The notes under the pieces were generated by a model, which ran no database searches, had not been told where the DNA came from, and saw only the letters and a list, made by a program, of their open reading frames with translations. From Chitinophaga polysaccharea (lineage in GTDB: Bacteria > Bacteroidota > Bacteroidia > Chitinophagales > Chitinophagaceae), in contig NZ_VIWO01000010.1 in assembly GCF_007829335.1 (NCBI RefSeq), positions 62,001 to 126,000 of the forward strand: DNA of 64,000 nucleotides, written 5' to 3'. Position 1 is the first letter of the stretch, and every line of letters begins with the position of its first letter. Positions 34,446-43,075 of the stretch are shown in pieces. The position numbers were made by a program, and so were the translations under genes.

Positions 34446-35687
34446 TCAGGGATCCAGTGGGTCCATAGCGTTAGCCTGCAGGGAGCGGAGATCAGGCATA
34501 AATGACAAAAAGTAAAGGTCTGTTTGCTGGATATTTGCTACCGGCACATAACCTAGTTCGGTGTTACAGCGTTGTGCAAACACAGGGCTGTTTACATACA
34601 CCAGGTGCATGGCATCAGACACGCACAACATGCGCTTGTTGACCGGCATACCGCTTCTCCAGGCCAGTCGCACAGCGTTACGTAAATTGGTGGTGGTATG
34701 CCGCGCATAGGGATCTACCAGCACCGCAGACGCGGGGATTTTCAATTCTTCTACCAGGTATTTTTTCATTTCCACTCCTTCTGAAAATTTGGTGAACACC
34801 GGTCTTACATGCCCTCCGGATACAATAATGAAAGGCACCTGTCCTTTACGGTATAAGTCGGCGCCCATACGGCAGCGGTTTTTACCGATTTCGCTGATGC
34901 GTTCTGTCGATTTTGGGCTGGCGCCCAGGATCACCATGGCCGGATACGTATATTTACTCCAATCGGTTTTCTTTATCTGCTTCCAGGCGGCGGCATTGAG
35001 CGCCGACAAGGGCTCATAACGGGTAGCTTCTTCCCGCCGGTTGAGGGTGAGCAACCCCAGTGCCAGTCGCAGGGAGGGTTGAAAGAAAAGAGTATTCTTC
35101 TCTCCCGCTTTCGCTACCAATCGCAGCACCGCGCTCTTATACGCAGGCGCCTCTACGTAAAATGCGGCGGAATCGATGGTCGGATAGCGTTGCCCCTTTC
35201 CTGTCGTATAGCCGTTAATGATATAGTTGATACCGTTGGCGGCATCTTTCCAGGCTGCTTCCAGCAGTTCATTATCGCCTTTGCCGGCATACAGCTGAAA
35301 TAGGCCACTGGCGCGCATTTCATGAAACAAGGGCGCCAGCTCCCCCGGATGCTGCCGCCATAAACGCAGCAATGCGCCTGTTACCTCCCGGATAGCATCG
35401 TCCGAAAACAGTAACGCTTCGGCGGGGGCCTCCTTACTCATAGGATGAGCTATACGTTCCTGGCAGGTAACAAGTATATACTGCAGCGTACTATCTTTCT
35501 CCAGCAGCGCGGGCAGGCCTGGTAAACGCTCCATCAGCGTAAAAAGGTAGAAATTCCTGTCCTGCAGCAGCGAGGGACCGGCAATGAACCGGTAGTGCGG
35601 ATCTGGTGCGCTGGGTTGACTATAAACGGCCGGTAAGAAAATGAATAACAGCAGGATATTTATTAAGCAGATTCTCATAAGACGCAT
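34446..35687 (-). CDS. YdcF/ElyC-type (DUF218) envelope protein
   Basis: 413 residues from ATG 35687, which gives an N-terminal signal segment RICLINILLLFIFLPAVYSQ; a longer frame from 35726 would bury it. The N-terminal 240 residues are helical with no recognised domain. The DUF218 domain (about 255-405) shows AMVILGASP, FIIVSGGHVRP, VDPYARHTTTNLRNAV and MLCVSDAMHLVYV, matching YdcF/SanA/ElyC, whose members act in envelope or lipid-carrier metabolism. Fusion of DUF218 to a long N-terminal extracytoplasmic domain is typical of Bacteroidota versions. Confidence 0.82.
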   Translation of the reverse strand: MRLMRICLINILLLFIFLPAVYSQPSAPDPHYRFIAGPSLLQDRNFYLFTLMERLPGLPALLEKDSTLQYILVTCQERIAHPMSKEAPAEALLFSDDAIREVTGALLRLWRQHPGELAPLFHEMRASGLFQLYAGKGDNELLEAAWKDAANGINYIINGYTTGKGQRYPTIDSAAFYVEAPAYKSAVLRLVAKAGEKNTLFFQPSLRLALGLLTLNRREEATRYEPLSALNAAAWKQIKKTDWSKYTYPAMVILGASPKSTERISEIGKNRCRMGADLYRKGQVPFIIVSGGHVRPVFTKFSEGVEMKKYLVEELKIPASAVLVDPYARHTTTNLRNAVRLAWRSGMPVNKRMLCVSDAMHLVYVNSPVFAQRCNTELGYVPVANIQQTDLYFLSFMPDLRSLQANAMDPLDP

Positions 35688-35980
35688 GGAGATGATATTA
35701 CTACCGCAATAATAATACAAAAACACGCCTGAATTTTGCAGGACTAAAAGATATTCAAAATTTATTATACCAACGGTAATCGGCTGGGAAGTCTGGCTTT
35801 TATTATATGGAAAATATTAATGTATTAAATCTGCTAATATATAGCTAATTCAATCGAAAATACATACCCATATTCATTGTTTTCAATTGATAATCTATTA
35901 GTTATGGAAAATAAAATCATCTATTTTCGTTCTTTGGCCGGGAAAGCCACTCCCGCCGACCCAATTATTATAGTCTAACA

Positions 35981-38095
35981 ATGTACAAATTACCCGAAAA
36001 AAAGACGTTTACCCGTTACGTAGTGTTAACCATCATGGTACTGGTGCTGATGACATTTTTCATGATCTTCTTTTTAAAGAAAAAGGAGTCAACACAACTG
36101 GGTATCGTTGTAAAACATCTCGTTGCCACTAAAGCCGATGTTGGTCATATTGACCAGGCCGTACAGCTGTTGTATGCCGCCGATAATAATTTTCGTATCT
36201 ATACCCTCACTTACGACCGCAAATACCTGCATACCTATATCTCGCAGTTAAATAGCATTACCGCACACCTGGACAGCGCCCTAACATCAGAAAAAGATGA
36301 GCAGCAACTGGAAGTCCTGATGACCGACAAAGCCCGGAAATCATCCCTGTTCCTGGAAACACGGCAATATGTGGACTCTCTCCTGCAGTTGTCGCGGGTA
36401 TGGGATACTACTGATATTCCTTCTCCTGAAAAGCAGTTAAGCCAGATTAAACTCCCGCAAATAAAACCGGCAGCAGACACGATAGTCGCTACCCAGGTAG
36501 CCACCACCCGGGGGAAGAAAAAGTTGTTTGGCCGCCTGAAAGATGCGATCAGCAATAAGTCCAGCATTCAGCAAACCAATCGCCAGGTAACCATTGTGCA
36601 ACGCGATACCAACAGCAACCGGGCTTTTACGAAAGAGCAACTGAAAAAGATACAGGATACCTATGCTAACTTTTTAAAGAATGCCACGGAAAGTCATAAT
36701 AACCTGAAACAAAAAGAGTACGCCCTGGTGGTGGCCAATGAACGCCTGTTTTCCGAGCTGCTCCACCTGATGGCGGCACTAAAACAAAACATTACAACGG
36801 AAACGGACAAACGGCGGCTGCAGCTTGGGCAGGATATCGACCATTCGCTGTACCGGCTCGACAAGCATAACTCCTGGGAGATCCCCCTGATACTGCTGAT
36901 GGTAGGCATTGTGATCTATGGCATTATCCGCCTGTACCGATACGACCTTGCTTTGTTAAAGGCCAAGCAACAGGCAGAGAAATTTGCCCAGCAGAAAAGT
37001 GATTTTGCGGCCACGGTGAGTCATGAGATCCGTACGCCGGTGCAGTCGATACTCGGGTTTTCCTCCCAGCTGGAGCGGGACCAGTCGCCCGAAAACATAT
37101 CCGCCCTGCGTCATTCGGCACAAATGCTGTTGCAGGTCGTCAATAACGTATTGGACTACACGCAGATGGAAAGCGTTACTCCCGTGTTGCGCCAGGAAAA
37201 ATTTGCACCCCGCACTGCCATCGAAGAGGTATGCCAGGCCTTGTCCATCCAGGCCGAAATGAAGTCACTGCCCCTGGTCGTTAACATCTATTTCCCCAGC
37301 ACCTTACAGGTAATAGGCGACGATTTCAGGCTGAAACAGGTATTGATCAACCTGGTAGCGAACGCCATTAAGTTTACCGAAAAAGGGAACATTACCGTTA
37401 CGGCGCATATGCGTGACAACAACCTGTTGCAGGTAAGTGTAAAAGATACTGGCCCTGGTATTTCCCATAAAGAACTACCTTTGTTATTCAACGCTTTCTC
37501 TCAGGGAAATAACCATCATCATAAAGGAAGCGGATTGGGATTACACATTACAAAGAAAATCATCGATCTGCATAACGGTAAAATTCATGTGGAGAGCCTT
37601 CCAGGTAAAGGCACCACTTTTTATTTTGAAATCCGGTACCAGGCGATGCCCGCATCTCCGGCTACCAAAAAAATTATCGCCCCCGTGAGTAATACACCTA
37701 CCAATGCCACCATTCCTGCAGGAATCCGATTACTGGTGGTAGAAGACAGTATCCTTAACCAGAAACTGTTGGCGCTGATGCTCAACAGAATGCAGGCTTC
37801 CTTCCACATTGTTTCTTCTGCAGAAGAAGCCCTGGAAGTATACCAGCGTGAAGCCTTCGATTTTATCCTTACCGACATTGATCTTCCTGGTATCGACGGG
37901 CTGATGCTCACCGCCATGATCCGTGAACTGCCCGACAAGAAAAAAGCCAGCGTAACCATTATCGCCATTACGGGCAACGTAATGGAAGATGATATTTCGT
38001 TGTACTTACGTTCAGGGCTAAACGATTATATTATGAAGCCTTACCGCGAAGAAGATATCCTGGAAAAAATAACCAGGCATCGCCAAATGGTCTAA
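35981..38095 (+). CDS. Hybrid sensor histidine kinase/response regulator
   Basis: 704 residues. TM1 about 14-32; a helical extracytoplasmic region about 35-295 (four-helix, CHASE3-like in character, with heptad-like helices); TM2 about 301-318; HisKA with His348 in VSHEIRTPV; HATPase with Asn461 (NLVANAIKF), DTGPGIS and GSGLGLHI; receiver domain (about 583-702) with phospho-acceptor Asp632 in LTDIDLPGIDG and Lys in IMKPYREED. No output or Hpt domain is present, so a separate phosphotransfer partner is needed. It is followed 8 bp later by the glycosylase gene. Ligand unknown. Confidence 0.93.
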   Translation: MYKLPEKKTFTRYVVLTIMVLVLMTFFMIFFLKKKESTQLGIVVKHLVATKADVGHIDQAVQLLYAADNNFRIYTLTYDRKYLHTYISQLNSITAHLDSALTSEKDEQQLEVLMTDKARKSSLFLETRQYVDSLLQLSRVWDTTDIPSPEKQLSQIKLPQIKPAADTIVATQVATTRGKKKLFGRLKDAISNKSSIQQTNRQVTIVQRDTNSNRAFTKEQLKKIQDTYANFLKNATESHNNLKQKEYALVVANERLFSELLHLMAALKQNITTETDKRRLQLGQDIDHSLYRLDKHNSWEIPLILLMVGIVIYGIIRLYRYDLALLKAKQQAEKFAQQKSDFAATVSHEIRTPVQSILGFSSQLERDQSPENISALRHSAQMLLQVVNNVLDYTQMESVTPVLRQEKFAPRTAIEEVCQALSIQAEMKSLPLVVNIYFPSTLQVIGDDFRLKQVLINLVANAIKFTEKGNITVTAHMRDNNLLQVSVKDTGPGISHKELPLLFNAFSQGNNHHHKGSGLGLHITKKIIDLHNGKIHVESLPGKGTTFYFEIRYQAMPASPATKKIIAPVSNTPTNATIPAGIRLLVVEDSILNQKLLALMLNRMQASFHIVSSAEEALEVYQREAFDFILTDIDLPGIDGLMLTAMIRELPDKKKASVTIIAITGNVMEDDISLYLRSGLNDYIMKPYREEDILEKITRHRQMV

Positions 38096-38103
38096 ATTGC
38101 AGC

Positions 38104-38796
38104 ATGACTATCGCCGATCAGATTATTAACTTCAACAGCCATCTGCATTTTCCTGGTAAGTTACCCGCTGGTATCCGTGTCATGAATCCCTTTAAAGAGG
38201 GCCCTGGCATTATGGATATTATGACGCAGTTTTATAAAAAATTTTACGACGATAAAAAGCCCCGGCAGCTAATCCTGGGTATCAACCCTGGCCGGCTGGG
38301 CTCCGGCGCTACCGGCGTACCTTTTACAGATACCAAAAGGATGTGGGAGAAGTGCGGTATTGAAATTCAGGGGCTGAAAACCCATGAACCCTCTTCTGTA
38401 TTTATATATGATGTGATTGATGCTTATGGCGGCGTGAAGAAGTTCTACCAGCAATTTTATATCAGCTCCGTATGCCCGTTAGGATTTACCGCTGTACAGC
38501 CTGGAGGCAAGGAAATCAACTATAATTATTATGACAGTACCGCACTGACCAAAGCCGCCTACGACTTTATTATCAAAAGCCTGAAAAAACAGCTGGAATG
38601 GAATATCAGCCGGGAAATCTGTTATGTGATGGGAACAGGCAAGAACGCGGCCTTTTTGCAGGCCCTGAACGACAAGGAACACTTTTTCAAAAAAGTGGTT
38701 CCACTGGAACACCCCAGGTTTGTGATGCAGTACAAATCCAAAACCAAGGCAGTTTATATCGACAAATACCTACAGGCATTTGCCGACTTCGCCTGA
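38104..38796 (+). CDS. SMUG2-like uracil-DNA glycosylase family protein (DUF4918)
   Basis: 230 residues. The motif LGINPGRLGSGATGVPFTD (around 58-76) is the catalytic water-activating loop of this UDG branch (GxNPGxxGxxxTGVPFxD), and LEHPRFVMQYKSK (around 199-211) supplies the C-terminal motif 2 with His. The family removes uracil or oxidised pyrimidines from DNA. No Fe-S cysteine pattern is present, unlike family 4 UDGs. It is 8 bp downstream of the hybrid kinase and may be co-transcribed, an odd but perhaps incidental pairing. Confidence 0.85.
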   Translation: MTIADQIINFNSHLHFPGKLPAGIRVMNPFKEGPGIMDIMTQFYKKFYDDKKPRQLILGINPGRLGSGATGVPFTDTKRMWEKCGIEIQGLKTHEPSSVFIYDVIDAYGGVKKFYQQFYISSVCPLGFTAVQPGGKEINYNYYDSTALTKAAYDFIIKSLKKQLEWNISREICYVMGTGKNAAFLQALNDKEHFFKKVVPLEHPRFVMQYKSKTKAVYIDKYLQAFADFA

Positions 38797-38814
38797 CCCC
38801 AGATTGTGGATTTA

Positions 38815-39030
38815 TTACGCTGTTTGCCTGGCAATTTGTTCCGCAATATTGTTCAGCAATCGCATATCCAACCGGTGTCCGCTGTCGGTAGCGCCGGGCG
38901 CCCGCACATATCCATCTTCATCTTTTTCCATGGCAACCTCCTCCCCGTCTACATCCACCAGGAAACGCCCATGCGTACAAGGTCTTACATAAAACCGGCC
39001 GCCGGTTGTTTTAATCATAAAAGCATTCAT
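38815..39030 (-). CDS. Small conserved-looking hypothetical protein
   Basis: 71 residues (67 from a second Met at codon 5). No signal peptide or membrane segment. The sequence GGRFYVRPCTHGRFLVDVDGEEV followed at once by AMEKDEDG-type turns suggests a small beta-rich domain, with a helical tail MRLLNNIAEQIA. No family recognised. It converges with the glycosylase gene (18 bp apart) and lies downstream of the DUF6881 gene on the same strand. Confidence 0.55.
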   Translation of the reverse strand: MNAFMIKTTGGRFYVRPCTHGRFLVDVDGEEVAMEKDEDGYVRAPGATDSGHRLDMRLLNNIAEQIARQTA

Positions 39031-39078
39031 AAGATCCCTTTTTTAAGAGATCTTAGCGCAAATCGCAGACCAGCAATG

Positions 39079-39363
39079 TCAGGACAAAAAATTAAAATAT
39101 TTGTTCCAGATCCCTTCAAATTCGGCTGCTGAAATCTGTTCAGAGATCAACTGGGTGTCTGCCGAAAATTCTTCTATTTCGGGTATTACCAGGCCTGATA
39201 AAGCGGTGCCGCCAAAATGAAACTGGGGGCTGGCAATGCCGAAGCTACCATCCGGGTATATCTCTATTTTCCGGCTTTCAAAGCGCTGGGCATCGATTTC
39301 GCTATACAGGAGTTCGGGTTCATCTTTAAAAGGATGCAGCCAGGATATCTTGAGGTATTCCAT
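39079..39363 (-). CDS. DUF6881-like protein
   Basis: 94 residues. The opening MEYLKISWLHPFKDEPELLYSE and the paired segments RFESRKIEIYPDGSFGIA and ISAAEFEGIWNKYF match the layout of DUF6881 proteins (short, alpha/beta, WxH...EPxxLYSE). Biochemical role unknown; members are often near polymorphic-toxin immunity genes, but no toxin is visible here. It lies 3 bp after the upstream membrane-protein gene, so the two form one transcript. Confidence 0.7.
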   Translation of the reverse strand: MEYLKISWLHPFKDEPELLYSEIDAQRFESRKIEIYPDGSFGIASPQFHFGGTALSGLVIPEIEEFSADTQLISEQISAAEFEGIWNKYFNFLS

Positions 39364-39366
39364 CGC

Positions 39367-39732
39367 TTACATTTTTACCAACCGGCAGTCCCAGGTATCT
39401 TTAGGATGTTCCTCTACCGGGTCGGGTATTACCACCCCGGTTATCTGGTAGATATTTCCTTCTTCATGTAAACGGTCGCCTATCTGCGGCGTCAGCGAGT
39501 CTTTAAACCGGATCGTGGCAAGGATACCGAAAGATTTATAGCTATGGATTTTCACGATGTTCGCAGATCTTACGGGTGTCATAAATGCAACCTTTTTGCG
39601 ATTGTGATCCCGGTAGAGGGAGAACATCAGCCAGATTGCTATGGCAAACAGGCTAAGTAACAGGAGATTCACGGCTTTTTTCAGGTTTAGGTAGTGATCA
39701 ATATATGGTTGAATACGCCTCTCCGTTGGCAT
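39367..39732 (-). CDS. Small membrane-anchored hypothetical protein
   Basis: 121 residues. One transmembrane helix about 21-40 (VNLLLLSLFAIAIWLMFSLY) preceded by a charged N-terminus; the remaining 80 residues are soluble and beta-rich (SFGILATIRFKDSLTPQIGDRL, then YQITGVVIPDPVEEHP). No family recognised. It is directly upstream of the DUF6881 gene. Confidence 0.6.
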   Translation of the reverse strand: MPTERRIQPYIDHYLNLKKAVNLLLLSLFAIAIWLMFSLYRDHNRKKVAFMTPVRSANIVKIHSYKSFGILATIRFKDSLTPQIGDRLHEEGNIYQITGVVIPDPVEEHPKDTWDCRLVKM

Positions 39733-39873
39733 AGTAACTGGCAGAGGTCTTACAATATAGTGATTTTAATATATGTAAACAATTATTTTTATTTCTCCGG
39801 AGATGCCTACCGCGGTATTCCTGCGCTTTTCCCGGTACACCGGCCTGTGGACGTGCAACTGACGAAAAACTAC

Positions 39874-40707
39874 CTATACCTGTCTGGAGGGTTGATTAAA
39901 AATCAGCAGTGGGTCATCGTAGATAAAAGTATAGCCCAGCTTATTTCTCAGTTTACTGGACCCCACTATTTTATAGGGTTGCTCTTCGGCGGGCATGCGC
40001 CGCGGCAATTGCAGTCCTATGGCCTGTGCAGCCGCCTTGTAGTAGGCGCAGCGCAATGGATGCCGGGTAGCACAGGCATTGAATACTTCTCCCCAGGCCT
40101 CTTTCTCAATCACCATTTGGATAACGCCAATACAATCATCCCGGTGAATGACATTCATCGGTTGTTCGTTTACCCGCTTCCCTTCCAGCAACCGGCGTTC
40201 GTCTGGTACCCGGTCGTAACCGATCAGGCCTCCGAAACGCAGCACGGTGGTTTCAAATACGGGCGACTCCATCAACAGAGCTTCCACCGCCTTTAACGCC
40301 TGTCCATTGGGGGTATCTGGCGTTTCCTCGTTGTCTTCCGTCACCAGCCCGTTGATATCGGCGTATACGGAAGTAGAACTCACAAATAATACTTTACGGA
40401 TAGCGGTTGTTTCAACAAAACTGCGCAGCAGGGCTATTTCGGCGATATGTGCTTCTTTTCCTCTTTCCTTGCGGGGTGGGATATTCACAATGAGGATATC
40501 TGCATCCCAGAAGACATCGGGGCCAGACAACACCTCTCCAGACAACATTATTTCGTAGGCCTCCAATCCCAGCGCTTCCAGCTCCCTAACGCCGGCAGCC
40601 GAGGTTCTGGCTCCTTTTATGCTGTAACCTGCTGCCTGCAGATGCAGAGCCAACGGTTTTCCGAGCCAGCCGCAACTCAAAACACTGATCTTAGTTTGTT
40701 GAATCAT
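39874..40707 (-). CDS. NAD(P)-binding SDR protein (YeeZ-like)
   Basis: 277 residues. The N-terminus ISVLSCGWLGKPLALHLQAAG is a Rossmann loop in the form GCGWLG-like (SCGWLGKPL), characteristic of YeeZ-type SDRs rather than the usual GxxGxxG. A typical strand-4 motif LFVSSTSVYADINGLVTED contains Ser and Tyr of the active site, and RFGGLIGYDRVP is the substrate loop. Substrate unknown. It is a single minus-strand gene between the small-gene group and the cobalamin operon. Confidence 0.78.
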   Translation of the reverse strand: MIQQTKISVLSCGWLGKPLALHLQAAGYSIKGARTSAAGVRELEALGLEAYEIMLSGEVLSGPDVFWDADILIVNIPPRKERGKEAHIAEIALLRSFVETTAIRKVLFVSSTSVYADINGLVTEDNEETPDTPNGQALKAVEALLMESPVFETTVLRFGGLIGYDRVPDERRLLEGKRVNEQPMNVIHRDDCIGVIQMVIEKEAWGEVFNACATRHPLRCAYYKAAAQAIGLQLPRRMPAEEQPYKIVGSSKLRNKLGYTFIYDDPLLIFNQPSRQV

Positions 40708-41099
40708 ATCACTACTTTACGTTTACACTACACGTTACATGGCCAGGAGTACCAATTTCCACCGGATTTCCTGCCCGTAAACAACCTTCCCTCAGGTGGC
40801 CGCGAAGATAAAAACATTTGATGGCATCTTTCCAAATCCGTCGAATATATAAAATATCGCCGCGGATATAGGTTCCCCCCTTTTCCCCTGGATGACTCCT
40901 TTTACCTTGCACCCGTATTCAAATGATGATTACAATTACAGAACCTATAAATGTCTTTACATGGAAATTAACAATTCGCGGCCCAGGAGTGGGCAACAGC
41001 CCAGCAGCCATCAAGGTATTTAGCCGGCCTCTCATCACTGTTTACACCCCTGATTTTAAAGACTATGAAAACCCCTGCCCGGCGTACCCCTACAAAATA
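40708..41099. other. Intergenic stretch, no convincing gene
   Basis: 392 bp between the YeeZ-like gene start and the end of the cobalamin operon. It holds a plus-strand open frame from 40923 running 129 codons to 41312, well inside cbiB; the composition is unlike a globular protein and there is no domain. TACCTTG upstream is one base short of a -7 box. I see no RNA element. Confidence 0.4.
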
Positions 41100-42056
41100 C
41101 TACCCCGCTTGTTGTACCTGCCACAGCAGGTAGTATTTTATGGCGGCGATACAAATCACCACCGTAAAGGTCACGGCATGATTCAGGAGCGCTACAGTCC
41201 GGAATTCTTCATGGGCAATGCTGCGGTCATTTTCCCCGATATACGGCTTATCTACCAGCTTTCCCTGGTAAGTGTTAGGACCACCGAAACGGCAATCGAG
41301 AATGCCCGCTAACGCGGCTTCAGGGTATCCTGCATTGGGACTGGTATGTGCGGCGCCATATTTTACGACGAAATACCAGGCACGGCTGCTGCCATACAAA
41401 ATGATCATCAACCCGGCGGTAAGGCGCGCAGGAATGTAATTGGCTACATCATCCAGTCTCGCAGCAAAGCGCCCGAAATGCAGGTATTTTTCGTTCTTAT
41501 AACCAATCATCGAGTCGAGGGTATTGATCATTTTATACATCATCATACCAGGGAGCCCCAGTACCGCATAAAAGCACAATGGCGCCACTACCCCATCGCT
41601 CAGGTTTTCCGACATCGACTCCATCACCGCTATCCGCACCTGGTCGGGTGTCAGCTCGGTGGTGTCCCGACCTACGATCCGCGACAAGCGCTGGCGCCCC
41701 GCCTCCAGTCCATTGTATTGCAGGGCATCAAATACCTCCCGGCCCTCCTTCAACAAGCTTTTATTAGCTAATGCAAAAAAGATGAAAATAGTGCTGAAAC
41801 TGTAATAAGCCAGGGGCCATGGCATCAGCGCTTTCTGCATACCATAAAAAAAGAGATAAACTGCAGTACAACTGGCCACCGTCAATAAAGCACCTTTCCA
41901 GAAACGGGCGCCTCCTTTATTCAGCCTTTGTGTGCCGTAGTGAATCAGTTTACCATAGCCTTTTACCGGGTGTGGCCAGCTTTGGGGATCTCCTAATACA
42001 AGATCCAGCAGATACCCTAACAGTAATGGCAATACGAATTTCAGTATAAGGTCCAT
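41100..42056 (-). CDS. cbiB: Adenosylcobinamide-phosphate synthase CbiB/CobD
   Basis: 318 residues from ATG 42056 (MDLILKFVLPLLLGYLLDL); a longer frame from 42116 runs back into the aminotransferase gene. Integral membrane enzyme attaching aminopropanol phosphate to cobyric acid. Signatures: DLVLGDPQSWPHPVKGYGKLI (about 17-37), ESMSENLSDGVVAPLCFYAVLG (about 164-185) and INTLDSMIGYKNEKYLHFG, ending DRSIAHEEFRTVALL. Last gene of a minus-strand operon; it overlaps the upstream aminotransferase by 16 bp. Confidence 0.95.
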   Translation of the reverse strand: MDLILKFVLPLLLGYLLDLVLGDPQSWPHPVKGYGKLIHYGTQRLNKGGARFWKGALLTVASCTAVYLFFYGMQKALMPWPLAYYSFSTIFIFFALANKSLLKEGREVFDALQYNGLEAGRQRLSRIVGRDTTELTPDQVRIAVMESMSENLSDGVVAPLCFYAVLGLPGMMMYKMINTLDSMIGYKNEKYLHFGRFAARLDDVANYIPARLTAGLMIILYGSSRAWYFVVKYGAAHTSPNAGYPEAALAGILDCRFGGPNTYQGKLVDKPYIGENDRSIAHEEFRTVALLNHAVTFTVVICIAAIKYYLLWQVQQAG

Positions 42057-43063
42057 TGGCGCAAAGCAGTAGTCAGTAATGTATTGTCGGCAACGCTGCG
42101 ACAGGCAACACGGCAATGGCCCTGTTCCAGTCCATAAAAATTGGTTGCATCGCGGATAAGAATACCATGATTTTCGAGCAGCCAGGCCTTCAGCGCCGCA
42201 GCAGTACCCGTCAATGTTTCAAAAAGAAAATAATGCGTATGGGTGGGCCAGACTTTGAACTCCGGCATTTTCCGGATGCTTTCGCGGAACCGGTAAGTTT
42301 GTTCCAGCAAAGTATCTGTTGGCAGCTGGAACTGACCAGGATGCGCTACAATATAGTAGCCTGCCTCCAGGGCCAGGCTATTGACCGACCAGGGCATTCT
42401 ATACGCCCGCACCCGGTCTACCAGCTGTTTCCTGCCGGCAAGATATCCCAGTCTCAAGCCCGGAATACAACAGGTTTTGGTAAGAGAACGTATCACCAAT
42501 ACATTCGGCAAACGGTGCAGGTGCGGCAACATGGTGGCCGCATCGCGGGTGAACTGGATATAGGCTTCGTCAATGATGAAAATGGTGTGTTTATTCCGGT
42601 TTACCAGGTGTTGCAGCGACTGTTCATCGAATGCATGCCCGGTTGGATTGTTGGGATTACAGATAAATACCATATCCGTCATAAAAACGGTATCCCGGGT
42701 CAGCTTGTCCCAGAACAGGTATTGCACCTGGTGGCGATACAGCTTGCAGGCGTCGGCATATTCTGCGAAGGTAGGCGCTATAATGGTGGCAGTAGCGCCG
42801 GTAAAGGCCTGCGCCACGAGGTAAATAGCTTCCGTACCGCCGTTGGTGACCATAACAGTACCGGGAGTCAGCCCAGCCTGTTTCTCCAGCAGGGTTTGCA
42901 ATTTCACGCCTCCCGCATCCGGATAATGATCTATATCGCTCACTTTGCCGGCCAGATGTGCTTTTAACCCTTCGGATAAACCTCCATACCAGACATTGGA
43001 GCTGAAGTCGGCTTTGATGGGCCGGTCAAACAGGTAGCCATCGTCCCCGTGTCCTTGTATCAT
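42041..43063 (-). CDS. CobC/CobD-type class I/II aminotransferase (threonine-phosphate decarboxylase-like)
   Basis: 340 residues, PLP fold type I. Visible: DHYPDAGGVKLQTLL, NGGTEAIYLVA (74-84), CNPNNPTGHAF (135-145), DEAYIQF (165-171) and Lys196 in SLTKTCCIPGLRLGY. HisC-like in general, but lying between cobyric acid synthase and CbiB it most likely makes (R)-1-amino-2-propanol phosphate from threonine phosphate for the nucleotide loop. Decarboxylase versus histidinol-phosphate aminotransferase is decided by context only. Confidence 0.85.
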   Translation of the reverse strand: MIQGHGDDGYLFDRPIKADFSSNVWYGGLSEGLKAHLAGKVSDIDHYPDAGGVKLQTLLEKQAGLTPGTVMVTNGGTEAIYLVAQAFTGATATIIAPTFAEYADACKLYRHQVQYLFWDKLTRDTVFMTDMVFICNPNNPTGHAFDEQSLQHLVNRNKHTIFIIDEAYIQFTRDAATMLPHLHRLPNVLVIRSLTKTCCIPGLRLGYLAGRKQLVDRVRAYRMPWSVNSLALEAGYYIVAHPGQFQLPTDTLLEQTYRFRESIRKMPEFKVWPTHTHYFLFETLTGTAAALKAWLLENHGILIRDATNFYGLEQGHCRVACRSVADNTLLTTALRQWTLY

Positions 43064-43075
43064 AATGCAATTAAA

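Noticed and set aside
40923..41312. 129-codon plus-strand frame upstream of and into cbiB
   Set aside because: Overlaps the 3' end of cbiB by over 200 bp, odd composition, no domain or good promoter. Kept only as a note in the gap entry.
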